Of a stretch of 64,000 nucleotides of DNA, positions 34,433 to 43,960 are shown one piece after another. A program made the translations under genes and the position numbers. The first letter of the stretch is position 1; each line of letters begins with the position of its first letter. This stretch comes from DAOUAT01 sp964551735 (lineage in GTDB: Bacteria > Chloroflexota > Anaerolineae > CG2-30-64-16): assembly GCA_964551735.1 (NCBI GenBank), contig CAZKEF010000013.1, positions 80,816 through 144,815 of the forward strand. Direction: 5' to 3'. The notes beneath the pieces were generated by a model. The model was not told where the DNA came from. It did not search any database and was given only the letters and a program-made list of their open reading frames with translations.

Positions 34433-37400
34433 GGGGTCAAACGTGCTTTCAGATCTGTTATCAGGTTTTCAATCACAAGTCGCTCGCTCTCACTGGCGAA
34501 AACCAGCGCCTGCTGCGCGGCTTCCACCGCCTCTGCAAACCGGCTGGCGTCTCGCAGCACCAGCGCCGTGTTACGATAGGCCAGGTGGAGTTGTGCCTGG
34601 TAGGTCGCGATCTGGCCCTCGATGGTCGCACGGCGGCTTGCTGCGGCGGGTTGGAGCTGGCTATAGCCACCAGCCTGGCTGGCGATAGCGTTCAGCCGGG
34701 TCAACTCAAGCTGGGCAGACGCCAGGGCCTTCGTTTCCTGTGCGATGATGCGCTGAAACGCGACCAGCGCAGCCGCCGCGTCGCCGGTCTGTGCGCTGAA
34801 GACGCCGATGGCGCTCTGCACGCTGATATTTTCGGGCGCCAGTTCACCGGCCTGACGGAATGCAGCCAATGCGCCCGCCAGATCACCAAACGCATCGCGC
34901 AGATCGCCTTGTAACAGATAGGTTGCGTAAAACCGCGGATCCAAAGCCAACGAACGGTCGAGGCTGGCCTGGGCCCCAGCCAGATCGTTTCTGATGAGCT
35001 GCACTGTGGCCAGCTCGTTCCATAGCACTGCATTCTGCGGGCTGAGCGAAATGGCCTGGGAATAATACAACTGCGAGCGATCCAGCCGCGTCGTGTTGAC
35101 CTGGTCCGGCCGAGTTAGCAGCAGTTCGCGGAGGCTGCTGCTGGAGGCGCTCGCGGCTGTCGTCGCATCCGCAAAGGCCCAAACGCGATGCAGGCGTGCC
35201 AGATTGGCGCTGTGATCCGTGTTCAACGGGTTCAGACGACGGGCGGCAACCAAGGCCGCGTGTGCTGCACGTAGGAAATCTTCACGCCCGCGGCTTCGCA
35301 ACCCCTGCTCAACTTTATCAAGCAGATCGGCCGTAGCAACGTTGTCCAGGCTTTCGGGCAGGATCGGTGTGGCCGTTGCGACACCGCTGTCCGCAAGTTG
35401 CAACAGAGCTCGGCCCAGGAAGAGGTAGTAATAGTCTTCCTGCGGCTCCAGCGCGGCTGCTTCCCGGTAAAGGATAACCGCGCCTTCCCATTGCCCGGCG
35501 GCCTCATAACCCAGGCCTTGCTTATAGTAGGTATCGGCCTGCACTGTCTGAATGTTGACGTTGATGATGATCAGCAGCGCGAGGATGGCAGCGACAAGGC
35601 CCCCACCCAACGTTAGTGCCGGCATCGCACCGAAAGCGCGCGCAGGTTGCGGCCGGTCATCCGCCCATGCCAACAGCGCAGCCAAGGCCAACAGCGCCAC
35701 GAACAACACGATGTCGAAGATCACGATGTGATTCGTGATGTGCTGCAAAGCGGCCAGCCCGCTGAGACCTGTCAGGGTCAGGCGCCTGGCCTGGAGCAAC
35801 CCGTAGACCAGGAATGCGATCAAGACCGCGCCAGCATACGCGCTGAGGGCCGGCCCCCACCGAAAACGGTCTACAGTATCGCCGCGAGCGCTTTCCGTCG
35901 CGGCGAACATGCCCCCCAGCAACCAGGTAAACAGCACCAACACCAGCAGCATCGGCGAACGAACGATCTGGAAGTCACCAACACGCACCGTGAACGCGTT
36001 CCACAGGATAGCCAGGGGCGCCGTAGCATCGGTCTGGTTCACAGTGTAGTTGTAGACCAGGACCAGCGTGATGATGACGCCGATGCCGATGTAGGGCAGG
36101 AAGCCAACCAGCGGGCTGTTCGTGGGCTGTTTCAGCTGGGGCGGACGCGGCTGCACACTCGCGGTTGCCGTTCGGGCGGCGCGCGCGCTGCGGGCAGCCG
36201 TTTGAGATCGCTTTCCCCGGGTCGGTGGCGGCGGTGGCGCTTTGGCCGACTCGGGTGCAGGCGGTGGCGCAGCAGCCGGTCCGTCCAGCCACCCCATGCC
36301 AACGACAACCAGCGCGGCCGCTAGCACCCAAAAATGCGTCTGGGTAGAGGCGATCGCGATGCCAAAGTGTACTTCCAGGTAATGAGCCACGATGGCAGCG
36401 AACAGCGCCAGGATCAGGAGCTGGCGTTGGCCGCCCGCTATAGCGGACGCCGATTCCGACGTGACCGCCGTCTGCTGGCTCAACAATAGGTCCAGGGTGA
36501 CATACACGATCATGCCAGCGATAAGACCTGCGGGCAAGCCGATGCCGGCCAGACGCAGGCTACCGTCGAAGAACACGGGCAAAATCACGCCCAGCCCGCC
36601 GCCAGCAGACAACAACCCAATGAAGAGCGAACGACGGCCAGGCTGCCGCATCAACCCTAGCCAGCGCAGGGCATGATAGAAGACGCTGCCGAACAGGAAA
36701 AGCTGCGCGGCGAACTGCAGGAGGCCACCGCGCACCAATGCATCGAATGTCTCGTTATGTGATCGGTCGGGCGAGGCATTGCGTGCCTCGTAGTGTGCGA
36801 GGTCGGGCGGGTAGAAGCGGTTGTAAGCCACCCACATGGACTCGGGGCCGTAACCGACCAGCGGCCGGATGACGTTCAGGGGGTCGGGCGCGCCATCGGG
36901 CTGCTGGATAGGCGGATGGGGCTTCAACATCAGATCCACCACACCATCCCAGATCAACACACGAACGGCATTGGTACCCTCGCTGGTGCTAAGCAGGGTG
37001 CATAAACGTCCGACGTAGCGCGCCTCGCAAACACCCTGTAACGGCCCATTGGGCACGTTGAGCGTGACCAGCAAAATCACACCCGCGATCGTCAGCCCGA
37101 TGAGGCTGACCCAGGCGGCGCGCAGATGCCGGCTCAACCAGCCCAGGATGGCGGGCACGCGGCCGCGGCCCGCAGCCCAGCGGGCCAAGAGCAGCAAGCC
37201 GAGCATCGCGAAGACGTACACACCCGCGCCCAGGCCGAGCCACGGCCCGCGGCTCTGCGTGTAAACGATAGCGATGATCTGAACGAAGAACACAAAAAGG
37301 TAACCGCCTGCCCGGAATGCATCGGCAAAGGCCCCCTGTTCGCTGTTGAGCAGCGCGGCCAGGCTGTTCAGCAGCCGCTCCAGTGTCACAAAGACGGCGA

Positions 37401-37980
37401 TGATCAGGTAGGCGGCCACGAAGATGGCATTGCCCATGTTGGCGGCTACACGCTCGCGCACATCCCCACCCCAGGGCAACGGGTCCAGCCCGCCGTTCTG
37501 GATGATGCCATAAATCGCGATGGGCAAGCTGGTGAGGACAATAGTGTGCAACAGACGCCGGAGCTGAGCCTGGGAACGCAAGTGCGTCAGGATCAACGCG
37601 AAGATGATGACATAGCTCAAAAATGAAAAGGCGCCTTGCATGCGCACGTATGAGCCAAAAAAACTGATGCGCGGCACCACGGATAAAGCTGTGCTGAGCA
37701 AATAACTGAAAACCAACGCCAATGTGGGCAACGCCAACGGCATCTCTCGCAGCCGCGCCCAAATGCTACCCCCGCCCGACCGCCGCGCCCCCCCCCTGTC
37801 CAGCAATTGCACGATCCACGCCACGGCCATCACCAGGGCAATGGCGCGCAGCAGGTGCAGCTTGTCCGGCTCAAAGACGCGGTTGGAATGGGTGTTGAAG
37901 AACAGCGGCGTCACTACCAGCGCGGCCAACCAACCGGCCTCGATCATGGCGTCGCAAATACGGCTGAGACGAGTTTCCAC
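34429..37980 (-). CDS. O-antigen ligase-like polytopic protein with C-terminal TPR domain
   Basis: This is a very large 1183-residue membrane protein. The N-terminal half has about 12 helices and a large periplasmic loop resembling Wzy_C/WaaL (GYGPESMWVAYNRFYPP and SHNETFDALVRGGLLQ carry the expected R/H-rich motifs). A charged Pro/Ala-rich linker (about 560-640) precedes four more helices, then a C-terminal region (about 815-1183) of six or more TPRs (LGYEAAGQWEGAVILYREA, LATVQLIRNDLAGAQASLDR). Wzy/WaaL proteins polymerise or ligate lipid-linked glycans; fusion to TPRs is known in some lineages. Coupling to the adjacent sugar-phosphate transferase points to surface-glycan assembly. Confidence 0.85.
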   Translation of the reverse strand: METRLSRICDAMIEAGWLAALVVTPLFFNTHSNRVFEPDKLHLLRAIALVMAVAWIVQLLDRGGARRSGGGSIWARLREMPLALPTLALVFSYLLSTALSVVPRISFFGSYVRMQGAFSFLSYVIIFALILTHLRSQAQLRRLLHTIVLTSLPIAIYGIIQNGGLDPLPWGGDVRERVAANMGNAIFVAAYLIIAVFVTLERLLNSLAALLNSEQGAFADAFRAGGYLFVFFVQIIAIVYTQSRGPWLGLGAGVYVFAMLGLLLLARWAAGRGRVPAILGWLSRHLRAAWVSLIGLTIAGVILLVTLNVPNGPLQGVCEARYVGRLCTLLSTSEGTNAVRVLIWDGVVDLMLKPHPPIQQPDGAPDPLNVIRPLVGYGPESMWVAYNRFYPPDLAHYEARNASPDRSHNETFDALVRGGLLQFAAQLFLFGSVFYHALRWLGLMRQPGRRSLFIGLLSAGGGLGVILPVFFDGSLRLAGIGLPAGLIAGMIVYVTLDLLLSQQTAVTSESASAIAGGQRQLLILALFAAIVAHYLEVHFGIAIASTQTHFWVLAAALVVVGMGWLDGPAAAPPPAPESAKAPPPPPTRGKRSQTAARSARAARTATASVQPRPPQLKQPTNSPLVGFLPYIGIGVIITLVLVYNYTVNQTDATAPLAILWNAFTVRVGDFQIVRSPMLLVLVLFTWLLGGMFAATESARGDTVDRFRWGPALSAYAGAVLIAFLVYGLLQARRLTLTGLSGLAALQHITNHIVIFDIVLFVALLALAALLAWADDRPQPARAFGAMPALTLGGGLVAAILALLIIINVNIQTVQADTYYKQGLGYEAAGQWEGAVILYREAAALEPQEDYYYLFLGRALLQLADSGVATATPILPESLDNVATADLLDKVEQGLRSRGREDFLRAAHAALVAARRLNPLNTDHSANLARLHRVWAFADATTAASASSSSLRELLLTRPDQVNTTRLDRSQLYYSQAISLSPQNAVLWNELATVQLIRNDLAGAQASLDRSLALDPRFYATYLLQGDLRDAFGDLAGALAAFRQAGELAPENISVQSAIGVFSAQTGDAAAALVAFQRIIAQETKALASAQLELTRLNAIASQAGGYSQLQPAAASRRATIEGQIATYQAQLHLAYRNTALVLRDASRFAEAVEAAQQALVFASESERLVIENLITDLKARLTP

Positions 37981-38063
37981 GATAGGACTCAGTTCTATGC
38001 CAAGTGACGCATCACAAGCAATGAGTGGACTAAAAGTTTACCGTTTACATATTTCATAAGGCA

Positions 38064-38092
38064 ATCTTACCGCAGGGGAAGGGAAAACGCAA
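38064..38092 (-). promoter_or_regulatory. Putative promoter of the O-antigen ligase/WecA-like operon
   Basis: Minus strand: TTGCGT (38087-38092), 17 bases, TAAGAT (38064-38069). Both hexamers are moderate matches. It lies in the 137-base gap after the ExeM-like gene, which also holds a weak GATAAG...CTTATC hairpin. Confidence 0.4.
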
Positions 38093-38117
38093 AGAGGGAT
38101 AAGCATCCTGATCCTTA

Positions 38118-40511
38118 TCACCGCTGCATCGTCCCCATCACCGCGCCGATCAGCGCTGCGCTGACCACGGTCGGCTGAAAGGCAAAGCGCACAAACAGCG
38201 GATCATGATCCGAGCTGCGGCCGTCGAACTCGCTCGACGTGCGCGTGTCCGGAAAATCTGCGTTGATGTGGACCGGGCCGCCGGCCAAGAAGTGCGCGTC
38301 CAGCCCCGATGTCATCACGAAGTGGTCAATGGCCTCGGCCCTGCCCTGGTAGATATAGGTGTAGCGGTCGGCCGGGGCCACGTATCGCTGCCAGAGGTTG
38401 ACCGCGCCGGGGAATTGCGTCAGGGGCTGCGACCCCAGCGTGTCGTTGAAGTCACCCAGCGCGACCGAATTGGACGCGGTCAACAAGCCAGCCACAAAGT
38501 TGGCTTGGGCGACGCGGCGAGGCAGATTGGCCGTCTCGTCCCCACGTTTGGATTTCAGGTGGACGACAATGACGCGCACATCCAGGGCACGCGTGCCGGC
38601 AGCATCGCGTATCGTCAGGTCGGCAACGTAGGGCGGCCGGTCAAACAGCGGGTAGCTGCCTGCCGCGCAGGGGTTGGGTCGGGCACGGGTGCCGATGGCG
38701 TAAGCGTAGTTCACCTGGTAGTCAATGCGCCCGCAGCGCTGCGGCTGATCGCTGCTGCGCAGCTGAACCCGTTCCGCGTCGTACAGGATGCCCACGGTAA
38801 TGTCCCGCGTGTCCATGCTTTCGAAGTAATCGTAACGGTAACGAGGGCCGGCTGCCTGCGCAAGGGCAGCCCATACCGCGTCTTTGCCCTCAACCTCCTG
38901 CAAGCCGACCACAGTGCAGCCCGGCAACTGCTGCTGGATGACCCGGCCGCGCTGCACGACCCAGGCCCGAAACGTCTCAGCGTCGGCCGGCGACCAGTCA
39001 CCGCTGTCACCATCCATATCGTTCACCGCATCGAACAGGTTCTCCGCGTTGAAGGAGCACAGGCCGAACACTTCTGGCCCCAGGGGCGGCTCAGGGTCGG
39101 TCGGATCCGGCAGATCCTGCACCCGAAGGGGCGCCGGGTCATCCACCAGCAGGGTCCAACGGTCGAACCGGAACGCCAGAACGCCGGTCAGGTTCTGTGC
39201 GGACACCAGGTCGAAAATACCGACGTTGGGCAGATCAACGCCCAGGCCCCCGGAGAGCGCGATGGTGCCCCGGCTGGCCGGAAGCTGGGTGGCAAGGATG
39301 CGCTGACCATAGAAAGGGCTGGCCTCGTCTGCCAGGGTGATCTCGGGATCGCCTGCGGGGTAGCGCGAGGCATAGCGCGCTGTAGGGCCAACCACGCTGC
39401 CTGCGAAGCTCAAGCTGACGCGCATCCCCTCGAAGGGTTCATAGAGCGTTGTTGGGTCGATCCCTGGATCGACCAGGGGTGGGACGGGGACGGCCGCAGG
39501 CAGGTCGCAGCGGCCGGTGACCGTGTAAGATGCTTCAGTATCGTCCGACAGTTTCACGATCTCGGTTTCGCCGTAGAACTCCTGTACTCCGAAATTGCGC
39601 AGCGTCACCCGAGCCCCCGGCGCCAGGCCGCGCGGGTTTTCCCACGCGCCGAAGCGGTAGACATAGATGCCCTCGGACGTGCGCGGATCGGCATCAGGTG
39701 CCAGGCTTTGGACGTAGAACCCATCAGATGACACACCGGTCACGCAGGCATCCAGGCAGCGGAAGCGCGCGTCCGCGTCGAAGATGGTGGCCATGCCCGG
39801 CCCCTGGATCTGCGCCACAGTGACATCTGGGCAGACGACCACGGGCGTGGGCTGGGGCTCGGCGGGGCAGTCAACCAACACGATGTCAGCCTGCAACCGT
39901 GGGAGCAACTGCGGCCCCTCGTAGTTGCCGCTCAAGCCGGTCACTGTGGCGCGACAGCCATCACGCACCCCAGCCAGCGAAATGCCGGTGGTGGCATATA
40001 CATAAACCACCGCACCATCGAGCCGGAAGCGCCGATCCCCCACGCCCGATACTGTGCCGGTCGTCTTGATCAGCAACCCCTCGTTGGCCTTGCCGATCGT
40101 CTTGGGAGTCACGGCAACGGGCGCGGGCACCACGGCCGAACCCAGCCGCACAACCTGCGCCGGAGTACGCGGCATCAGTTCCAACAAGCCGTGATACTCG
40201 GCCAGCCGGCCGGTAACGCAGACTTCGTCGCCCACGCTCAACACCTGCCCGATGCCCTCGGTGCGGAACACGTAGAGGCCACCGGTGTCATCTTGCAGCG
40301 CGAACGAGCGATCGGTGTTGAACGCGCCCGTGGGCACCGTCACGACCCCGCGCACCGTCACGGTGGTGTCGATGGCCTGCTGCCGCGCGGCAGCGATGGG
40401 TTGCGCCCCGGGGCAGACGCCTTGGCTGCGCGCTGGCAGTGCTGGCGTAAGAAGGGCAAGCAACAATAGCAACAAGATGAGCCAGATGACGCGTCGAATA
40501 GACCGGGGCAT
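38118..40511 (-). CDS. Exported ExeM/NucH-like endonuclease/exonuclease/phosphatase protein
   Basis: The 797-residue product has a signal peptide (MPRSIRRVIWLILLLLLLALL then PARSQG). The first 450 residues contain two OB-fold-like segments (VTVRGVVTVPTGAF, ACVTGVSSDGFYVQS) as in ExeM/NucH extracellular nucleases. The C-terminal half is an endonuclease/exonuclease/phosphatase domain with SFNAENLFD, the metal-binding Glu in GLQEVEG, VVHLKSKRGDE, ALGDFNDT and SSDHDPLFVRF. It probably degrades extracellular DNA. A hydrophobic C-terminal stretch (VVSAALIGAVMG) might anchor it. The ATG at 40511 follows GGAGG; the readable extension to 40697 crosses the divergent promoters. Confidence 0.88.
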   Translation of the reverse strand: MPRSIRRVIWLILLLLLLALLTPALPARSQGVCPGAQPIAAARQQAIDTTVTVRGVVTVPTGAFNTDRSFALQDDTGGLYVFRTEGIGQVLSVGDEVCVTGRLAEYHGLLELMPRTPAQVVRLGSAVVPAPVAVTPKTIGKANEGLLIKTTGTVSGVGDRRFRLDGAVVYVYATTGISLAGVRDGCRATVTGLSGNYEGPQLLPRLQADIVLVDCPAEPQPTPVVVCPDVTVAQIQGPGMATIFDADARFRCLDACVTGVSSDGFYVQSLAPDADPRTSEGIYVYRFGAWENPRGLAPGARVTLRNFGVQEFYGETEIVKLSDDTEASYTVTGRCDLPAAVPVPPLVDPGIDPTTLYEPFEGMRVSLSFAGSVVGPTARYASRYPAGDPEITLADEASPFYGQRILATQLPASRGTIALSGGLGVDLPNVGIFDLVSAQNLTGVLAFRFDRWTLLVDDPAPLRVQDLPDPTDPEPPLGPEVFGLCSFNAENLFDAVNDMDGDSGDWSPADAETFRAWVVQRGRVIQQQLPGCTVVGLQEVEGKDAVWAALAQAAGPRYRYDYFESMDTRDITVGILYDAERVQLRSSDQPQRCGRIDYQVNYAYAIGTRARPNPCAAGSYPLFDRPPYVADLTIRDAAGTRALDVRVIVVHLKSKRGDETANLPRRVAQANFVAGLLTASNSVALGDFNDTLGSQPLTQFPGAVNLWQRYVAPADRYTYIYQGRAEAIDHFVMTSGLDAHFLAGGPVHINADFPDTRTSSEFDGRSSDHDPLFVRFAFQPTVVSAALIGAVMGTMQR

Positions 40512-40549
40512 GGGCGCCTCCGCCAGGGATGTTTGGGGGGAGCAGACCA

Positions 40550-40579
40550 CATATAACCACAAATCGAACCCGACGTCAA
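40550..40579 (-). promoter_or_regulatory. Promoter of the ExeM-like gene
   Basis: Minus strand: -35 TTGACG (40574-40579), 18 bases, -10 TATATG (40550-40555). Confidence 0.5.
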
Positions 40580-40616
40580 ACATGGTTGAAGCCGCCCTAT
40601 TGCGTTTGGCGATTTG

Positions 40617-40625
40617 TGCTATAAT
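40617..40625 (+). promoter_or_regulatory. Extended -10 promoter of the leaderless glycosidase operon
   Basis: TGC directly followed by a perfect TATAAT (40620-40625) forms an extended -10 element; the -35 region is poor. Transcription would begin near 40632, about 64 bases before the ATG at 40696. Confidence 0.6.
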
Positions 40626-40695
40626 AGCGCCATCATGTCGCGTCAGCCTGCGACGCACGCGATCGTTCTGCCCGGCACTGCTCTTGGAGGCCTCC

Positions 40696-43600
40696 ATGCG
40701 ACTCGAAGATTACCCCCGCCCCAAAAACGACAATGGCCGCGGTCTGCACTGGTCAGCGTCGGTCTACCATCCCATCGGCTCAGCACTGGATTTCTGGATT
40801 GATGAGCTGACGGCGATGAAGATCAAGTGGTTGAAAGTGTTGGATGACGGCGGCGGCTCGTCGCTGGAACTATGCAAGCGCCTGCTGGCTGCCGACATCA
40901 TGCCTGTGGTCCGTCTGTATCGGCTGGAACCCAACCCCGGCCATATCGGCGGCCGTGAGGAAGAGACGATCCGCCGCCTGGTGGCCGAGGGTGTGCGCTA
41001 TTTTGAGACCAACAACGAGCCCGACCTGGCCATGGAGTGGCAAGGCGGCCGCATGCCCGACAACTGGGTTGATGTAGTCGTGGAGAACTTCATCCACGAC
41101 GCCGACGCCGTCCTGGCGTTAGGTGGGTTACCTGCCCTGCCGGCCTTAGCCGTCGGCCGCAAGGTGAATTTCATCGAGGGGGTGGTGCGTCGCGGCCGCG
41201 CGGATATCTTTGACCGCGGCGGCTGGATGGCGATCCACAACTACACACTGAATCACCCCCTGGATTATCCCTACGACCCCGTGAACCAGGAAGGGCAACC
41301 GGTCAGCCAAGAGGAGTATGATCGCCTGGGCCCGTGGGCGTGGGAAGGACACTCACGTGAGTTGATCAACCAGTGGCGGCAGTCGGATAAAAATCCCGGC
41401 GCCACCATTCACGACGACCCATCCTGCTTCCTGGTGTTTCAGCTGTTCGCCGACTACGCGTTTTCAGCATTAGGTTATCATGTGCCGATCATCAGCACCG
41501 AGGGCGGCCCAGTGATCGGCTGGAAAGAGGACCGTCGTTATCCGCGCGTGGATGCACAGACCCACGCAGATTGGACGACTGCCATCACCGAGTTCATCCA
41601 GGGGCTGCGGACCATTAACGGCCAGGCCTGCCCTACCTACTACTTCGCTATGTGTCACTGGCTGATCGCCAACTATCGCCTGGGCTTCATGTCCCCCACC
41701 TGGGAAAGCCAATCCTGGTACACTGACTGGTGGAGCACCGAGCTCGGCATCCGGGGCGAGATCCCCGCCGTTGCAGCGCTCAAAGCGTTGCCGGACGTAT
41801 CGCCCGCCCCAACAAAAGCGGGCGTCATCGCGGGCCGGGTCACACGCGCCGACACCGATGCGCCGCTGCCGAACCTGGCCGTGAGCCTTCTCACCGGGGC
41901 GAAAGTGACCGCCAAGACAACCACCGACTCCGAAGGCACTTTCCGGTTTGAACAGCTGGCCCTCGGCCCTTACGATGTCAGTATCACACCCTGGGGCATC
42001 GTGCGTCGCAGCGTAGCAGCCGTGGAAGAGCCGGTGCAACCGCTGCTAATCCGGTTGGCAGGCGGGCAAAACAGCGTCTTGAGCGGCGCAGTGCATACGG
42101 CTGCCGGTGCGCCAGTGATTGGTGCGCCTGTGACCTTGGAACGCGACGGGATCGTTGTGGGCGGGGCTGCCACCGACAACGACGGCGCGTTCCGTTTCAG
42201 CGAGCTCCCCCTGGGATCTTATCGGCTCAGTGTGCCCAGTATCACCGTGGCCGGCATCGCCCTGGATGGCTGGCAGACCAAAAACCTCAAGCTCACCGCA
42301 GGCACAGCAGCAGGCTATCGTTACGCCGTAACGCAGCAGCGCTTGCTGTCGGTTGAGGAGACGGCTGACCGGCGCATCTTCTACGGCATCGTTTCTGACG
42401 CATCCGGCGCGCCGCTGAACGGGATCACGGTGCAGATGGCATGGCAGGGCGCGGCGCCAGGCACCGTGTTCCCGGTCACAACGACGGGCCGCGACCCATT
42501 TAAGCCTGCCGGCCTATATGAACACATTCATAGCCCCGGCGTCTTTAGCCTCACGATAACGCAGGGCGATTGGCCCAGTGATGTGGCCGATGGCCTCGAC
42601 ACGGCCAACGTACCCGGGCGCGAGGGCAAACCGGTAGCCTACGAGGTCAACTTCCAGTTGCAGGCAATCGGCAGCCCGGCGCGCGTCAACGGTGTCGTGA
42701 CCGGCGCGCCGGCAGACCAACAAATCACCCTGGTGCGCGTCGACGACGCCGCCGGACCGGCACAAACGACAAAGCTGGGAGCCGACGGCAGCTTCATCTT
42801 CAACGATCTGACGGCCGGCGTGTACAACCTCACGCTGGCCGGCTTTGGCATCATCGCCGATGATATCCAGGTAGCCCCCGGCACACTCTCGACGATCTTT
42901 TTCCCGTTGCGCAGCCAGTTGACCGGCCGCGTTATCGATCCGCCAGTTGGCCTGGTGGCCGTTTTGTATGCGCCAGCTGCGTGGGGATGGACGCGGCAGG
43001 TCGCACTGGACCCCTATGGTAACTTTGCCTTCAACAACCTGCCGCCCGGCCGCTATCGGCTGGAGGTCGGCGGCCAGGTGCTGCCGGATCTGATGCTGAC
43101 CGGGGAGAACATCTTGGGGTTGGCACCTATTGACCTGACGACTGGCCACCGCAGCATAGTACGCGGCCGGGTGGCCGATGCCGCCGGGCAGCCGCAGGCA
43201 GGCAAAACCATCATCTTGCGCCGCGCTGCCCTGGTGGTTGCACAGTTGCTTACGGCCGCCGATGGCACGTATCGGTTCGCAAACCTGCCGCCCGGCGTCT
43301 ACGATCTTGAGGTGGTGGGCATGGGTGTGGTGACACATGGCATCCTGCTGGACGGCCAACGCGAGCATGTGGCGGATGTGCTGTGGGTTGGGCCTGGACC
43401 ACGCAGCGAGATCCACGGCCGCGTGCTGACGGCCGATGGCGCGCCCGTGCCCGGCGCACTCGTACGCTTGTTACGCGATGGCGCCGAAACCGTGCACACA
43501 ACGACGGACAGCAGTGGCACCTTCCGTTTCAGTGGTCTGTCCGGCGGCGAATATGCATTGGCTGTCGGCGAAAGCGCGCCCCTGGTATCAGACATCCATC

Positions 43601-43956
43601 TTGATGAGGATGCTACGGTTACGCGCGATGTGATCCTGCCGCCACCGCCGGCGCGGCTACTGGCGCAATACCTGCTTTTCAGCGCACCGCCTGAACCTGG
43701 CATGCCCGGCTATGCGGAGGCGCGCCTGGCGCTCAGCCTGGCGGCCCGTTATATGGCGCAAGCCGGTGTCAGCGGCGGTTACAGCGCCGCTGATGCCGCC
43801 CAAGCGGAGAAGGTGACTATTATCGGGGATGATGTGCCCGCAGCAGTAGAGGAAACTCTGCGCGCGGCCGGCTGTCAGGTTGACCGGCTGGCCGGCGATG
43901 AATACATGATCGCCGCCGCCGTGGAGGCGCTCCTGGCGCAGACGGGAGAGGGATGA
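40696..43956 (+). CDS. Leaderless glycosidase-like protein with regulatory-like beta-sandwich repeats and CWB2-like C terminus
   Basis: The 1086-residue product starts at the ATG at 40696 with GGAGG five bases upstream. It has no signal peptide: it begins MRLEDYPRPKNDNGRGLHWS. Residues 1-365 resemble a clan GH-A TIM barrel: RYFETNNEPD supplies the acid/base candidate Glu108, HNY is at 181-183, and IISTEGGP supplies the nucleophile candidate Glu269. Residues about 375-985 are a string of carboxypeptidase-regulatory-like/SdrB-like beta-sandwich units (GxFRFxxLxxGxYxLxV). The last 100 residues form a domain shared with the next gene and with the protein at 52330-55692. Four bases separate it from the next gene. 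Substrate and location are unknown. Confidence 0.8.
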   Translation: MRLEDYPRPKNDNGRGLHWSASVYHPIGSALDFWIDELTAMKIKWLKVLDDGGGSSLELCKRLLAADIMPVVRLYRLEPNPGHIGGREEETIRRLVAEGVRYFETNNEPDLAMEWQGGRMPDNWVDVVVENFIHDADAVLALGGLPALPALAVGRKVNFIEGVVRRGRADIFDRGGWMAIHNYTLNHPLDYPYDPVNQEGQPVSQEEYDRLGPWAWEGHSRELINQWRQSDKNPGATIHDDPSCFLVFQLFADYAFSALGYHVPIISTEGGPVIGWKEDRRYPRVDAQTHADWTTAITEFIQGLRTINGQACPTYYFAMCHWLIANYRLGFMSPTWESQSWYTDWWSTELGIRGEIPAVAALKALPDVSPAPTKAGVIAGRVTRADTDAPLPNLAVSLLTGAKVTAKTTTDSEGTFRFEQLALGPYDVSITPWGIVRRSVAAVEEPVQPLLIRLAGGQNSVLSGAVHTAAGAPVIGAPVTLERDGIVVGGAATDNDGAFRFSELPLGSYRLSVPSITVAGIALDGWQTKNLKLTAGTAAGYRYAVTQQRLLSVEETADRRIFYGIVSDASGAPLNGITVQMAWQGAAPGTVFPVTTTGRDPFKPAGLYEHIHSPGVFSLTITQGDWPSDVADGLDTANVPGREGKPVAYEVNFQLQAIGSPARVNGVVTGAPADQQITLVRVDDAAGPAQTTKLGADGSFIFNDLTAGVYNLTLAGFGIIADDIQVAPGTLSTIFFPLRSQLTGRVIDPPVGLVAVLYAPAAWGWTRQVALDPYGNFAFNNLPPGRYRLEVGGQVLPDLMLTGENILGLAPIDLTTGHRSIVRGRVADAAGQPQAGKTIILRRAALVVAQLLTAADGTYRFANLPPGVYDLEVVGMGVVTHGILLDGQREHVADVLWVGPGPRSEIHGRVLTADGAPVPGALVRLLRDGAETVHTTTDSSGTFRFSGLSGGEYALAVGESAPLVSDIHLDEDATVTRDVILPPPPARLLAQYLLFSAPPEPGMPGYAEARLALSLAARYMAQAGVSGGYSAADAAQAEKVTIIGDDVPAAVEETLRAAGCQVDRLAGDEYMIAAAVEALLAQTGEG

Positions 43957-43960
43957 GACG

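Noticed and set aside
38205..39731. 508-codon + strand frame opposite the ExeM-like gene
   Set aside because: Antisense shadow; the minus strand encodes a complete nuclease with recognisable motifs and a signal peptide.
40285..40695. N-terminal extension of the first leaderless glycosidase-like protein
   Set aside because: It runs across the divergent promoters and opposite the ExeM-like gene; the ATG at 40696 has GGAGG and matches the paralogue's start.
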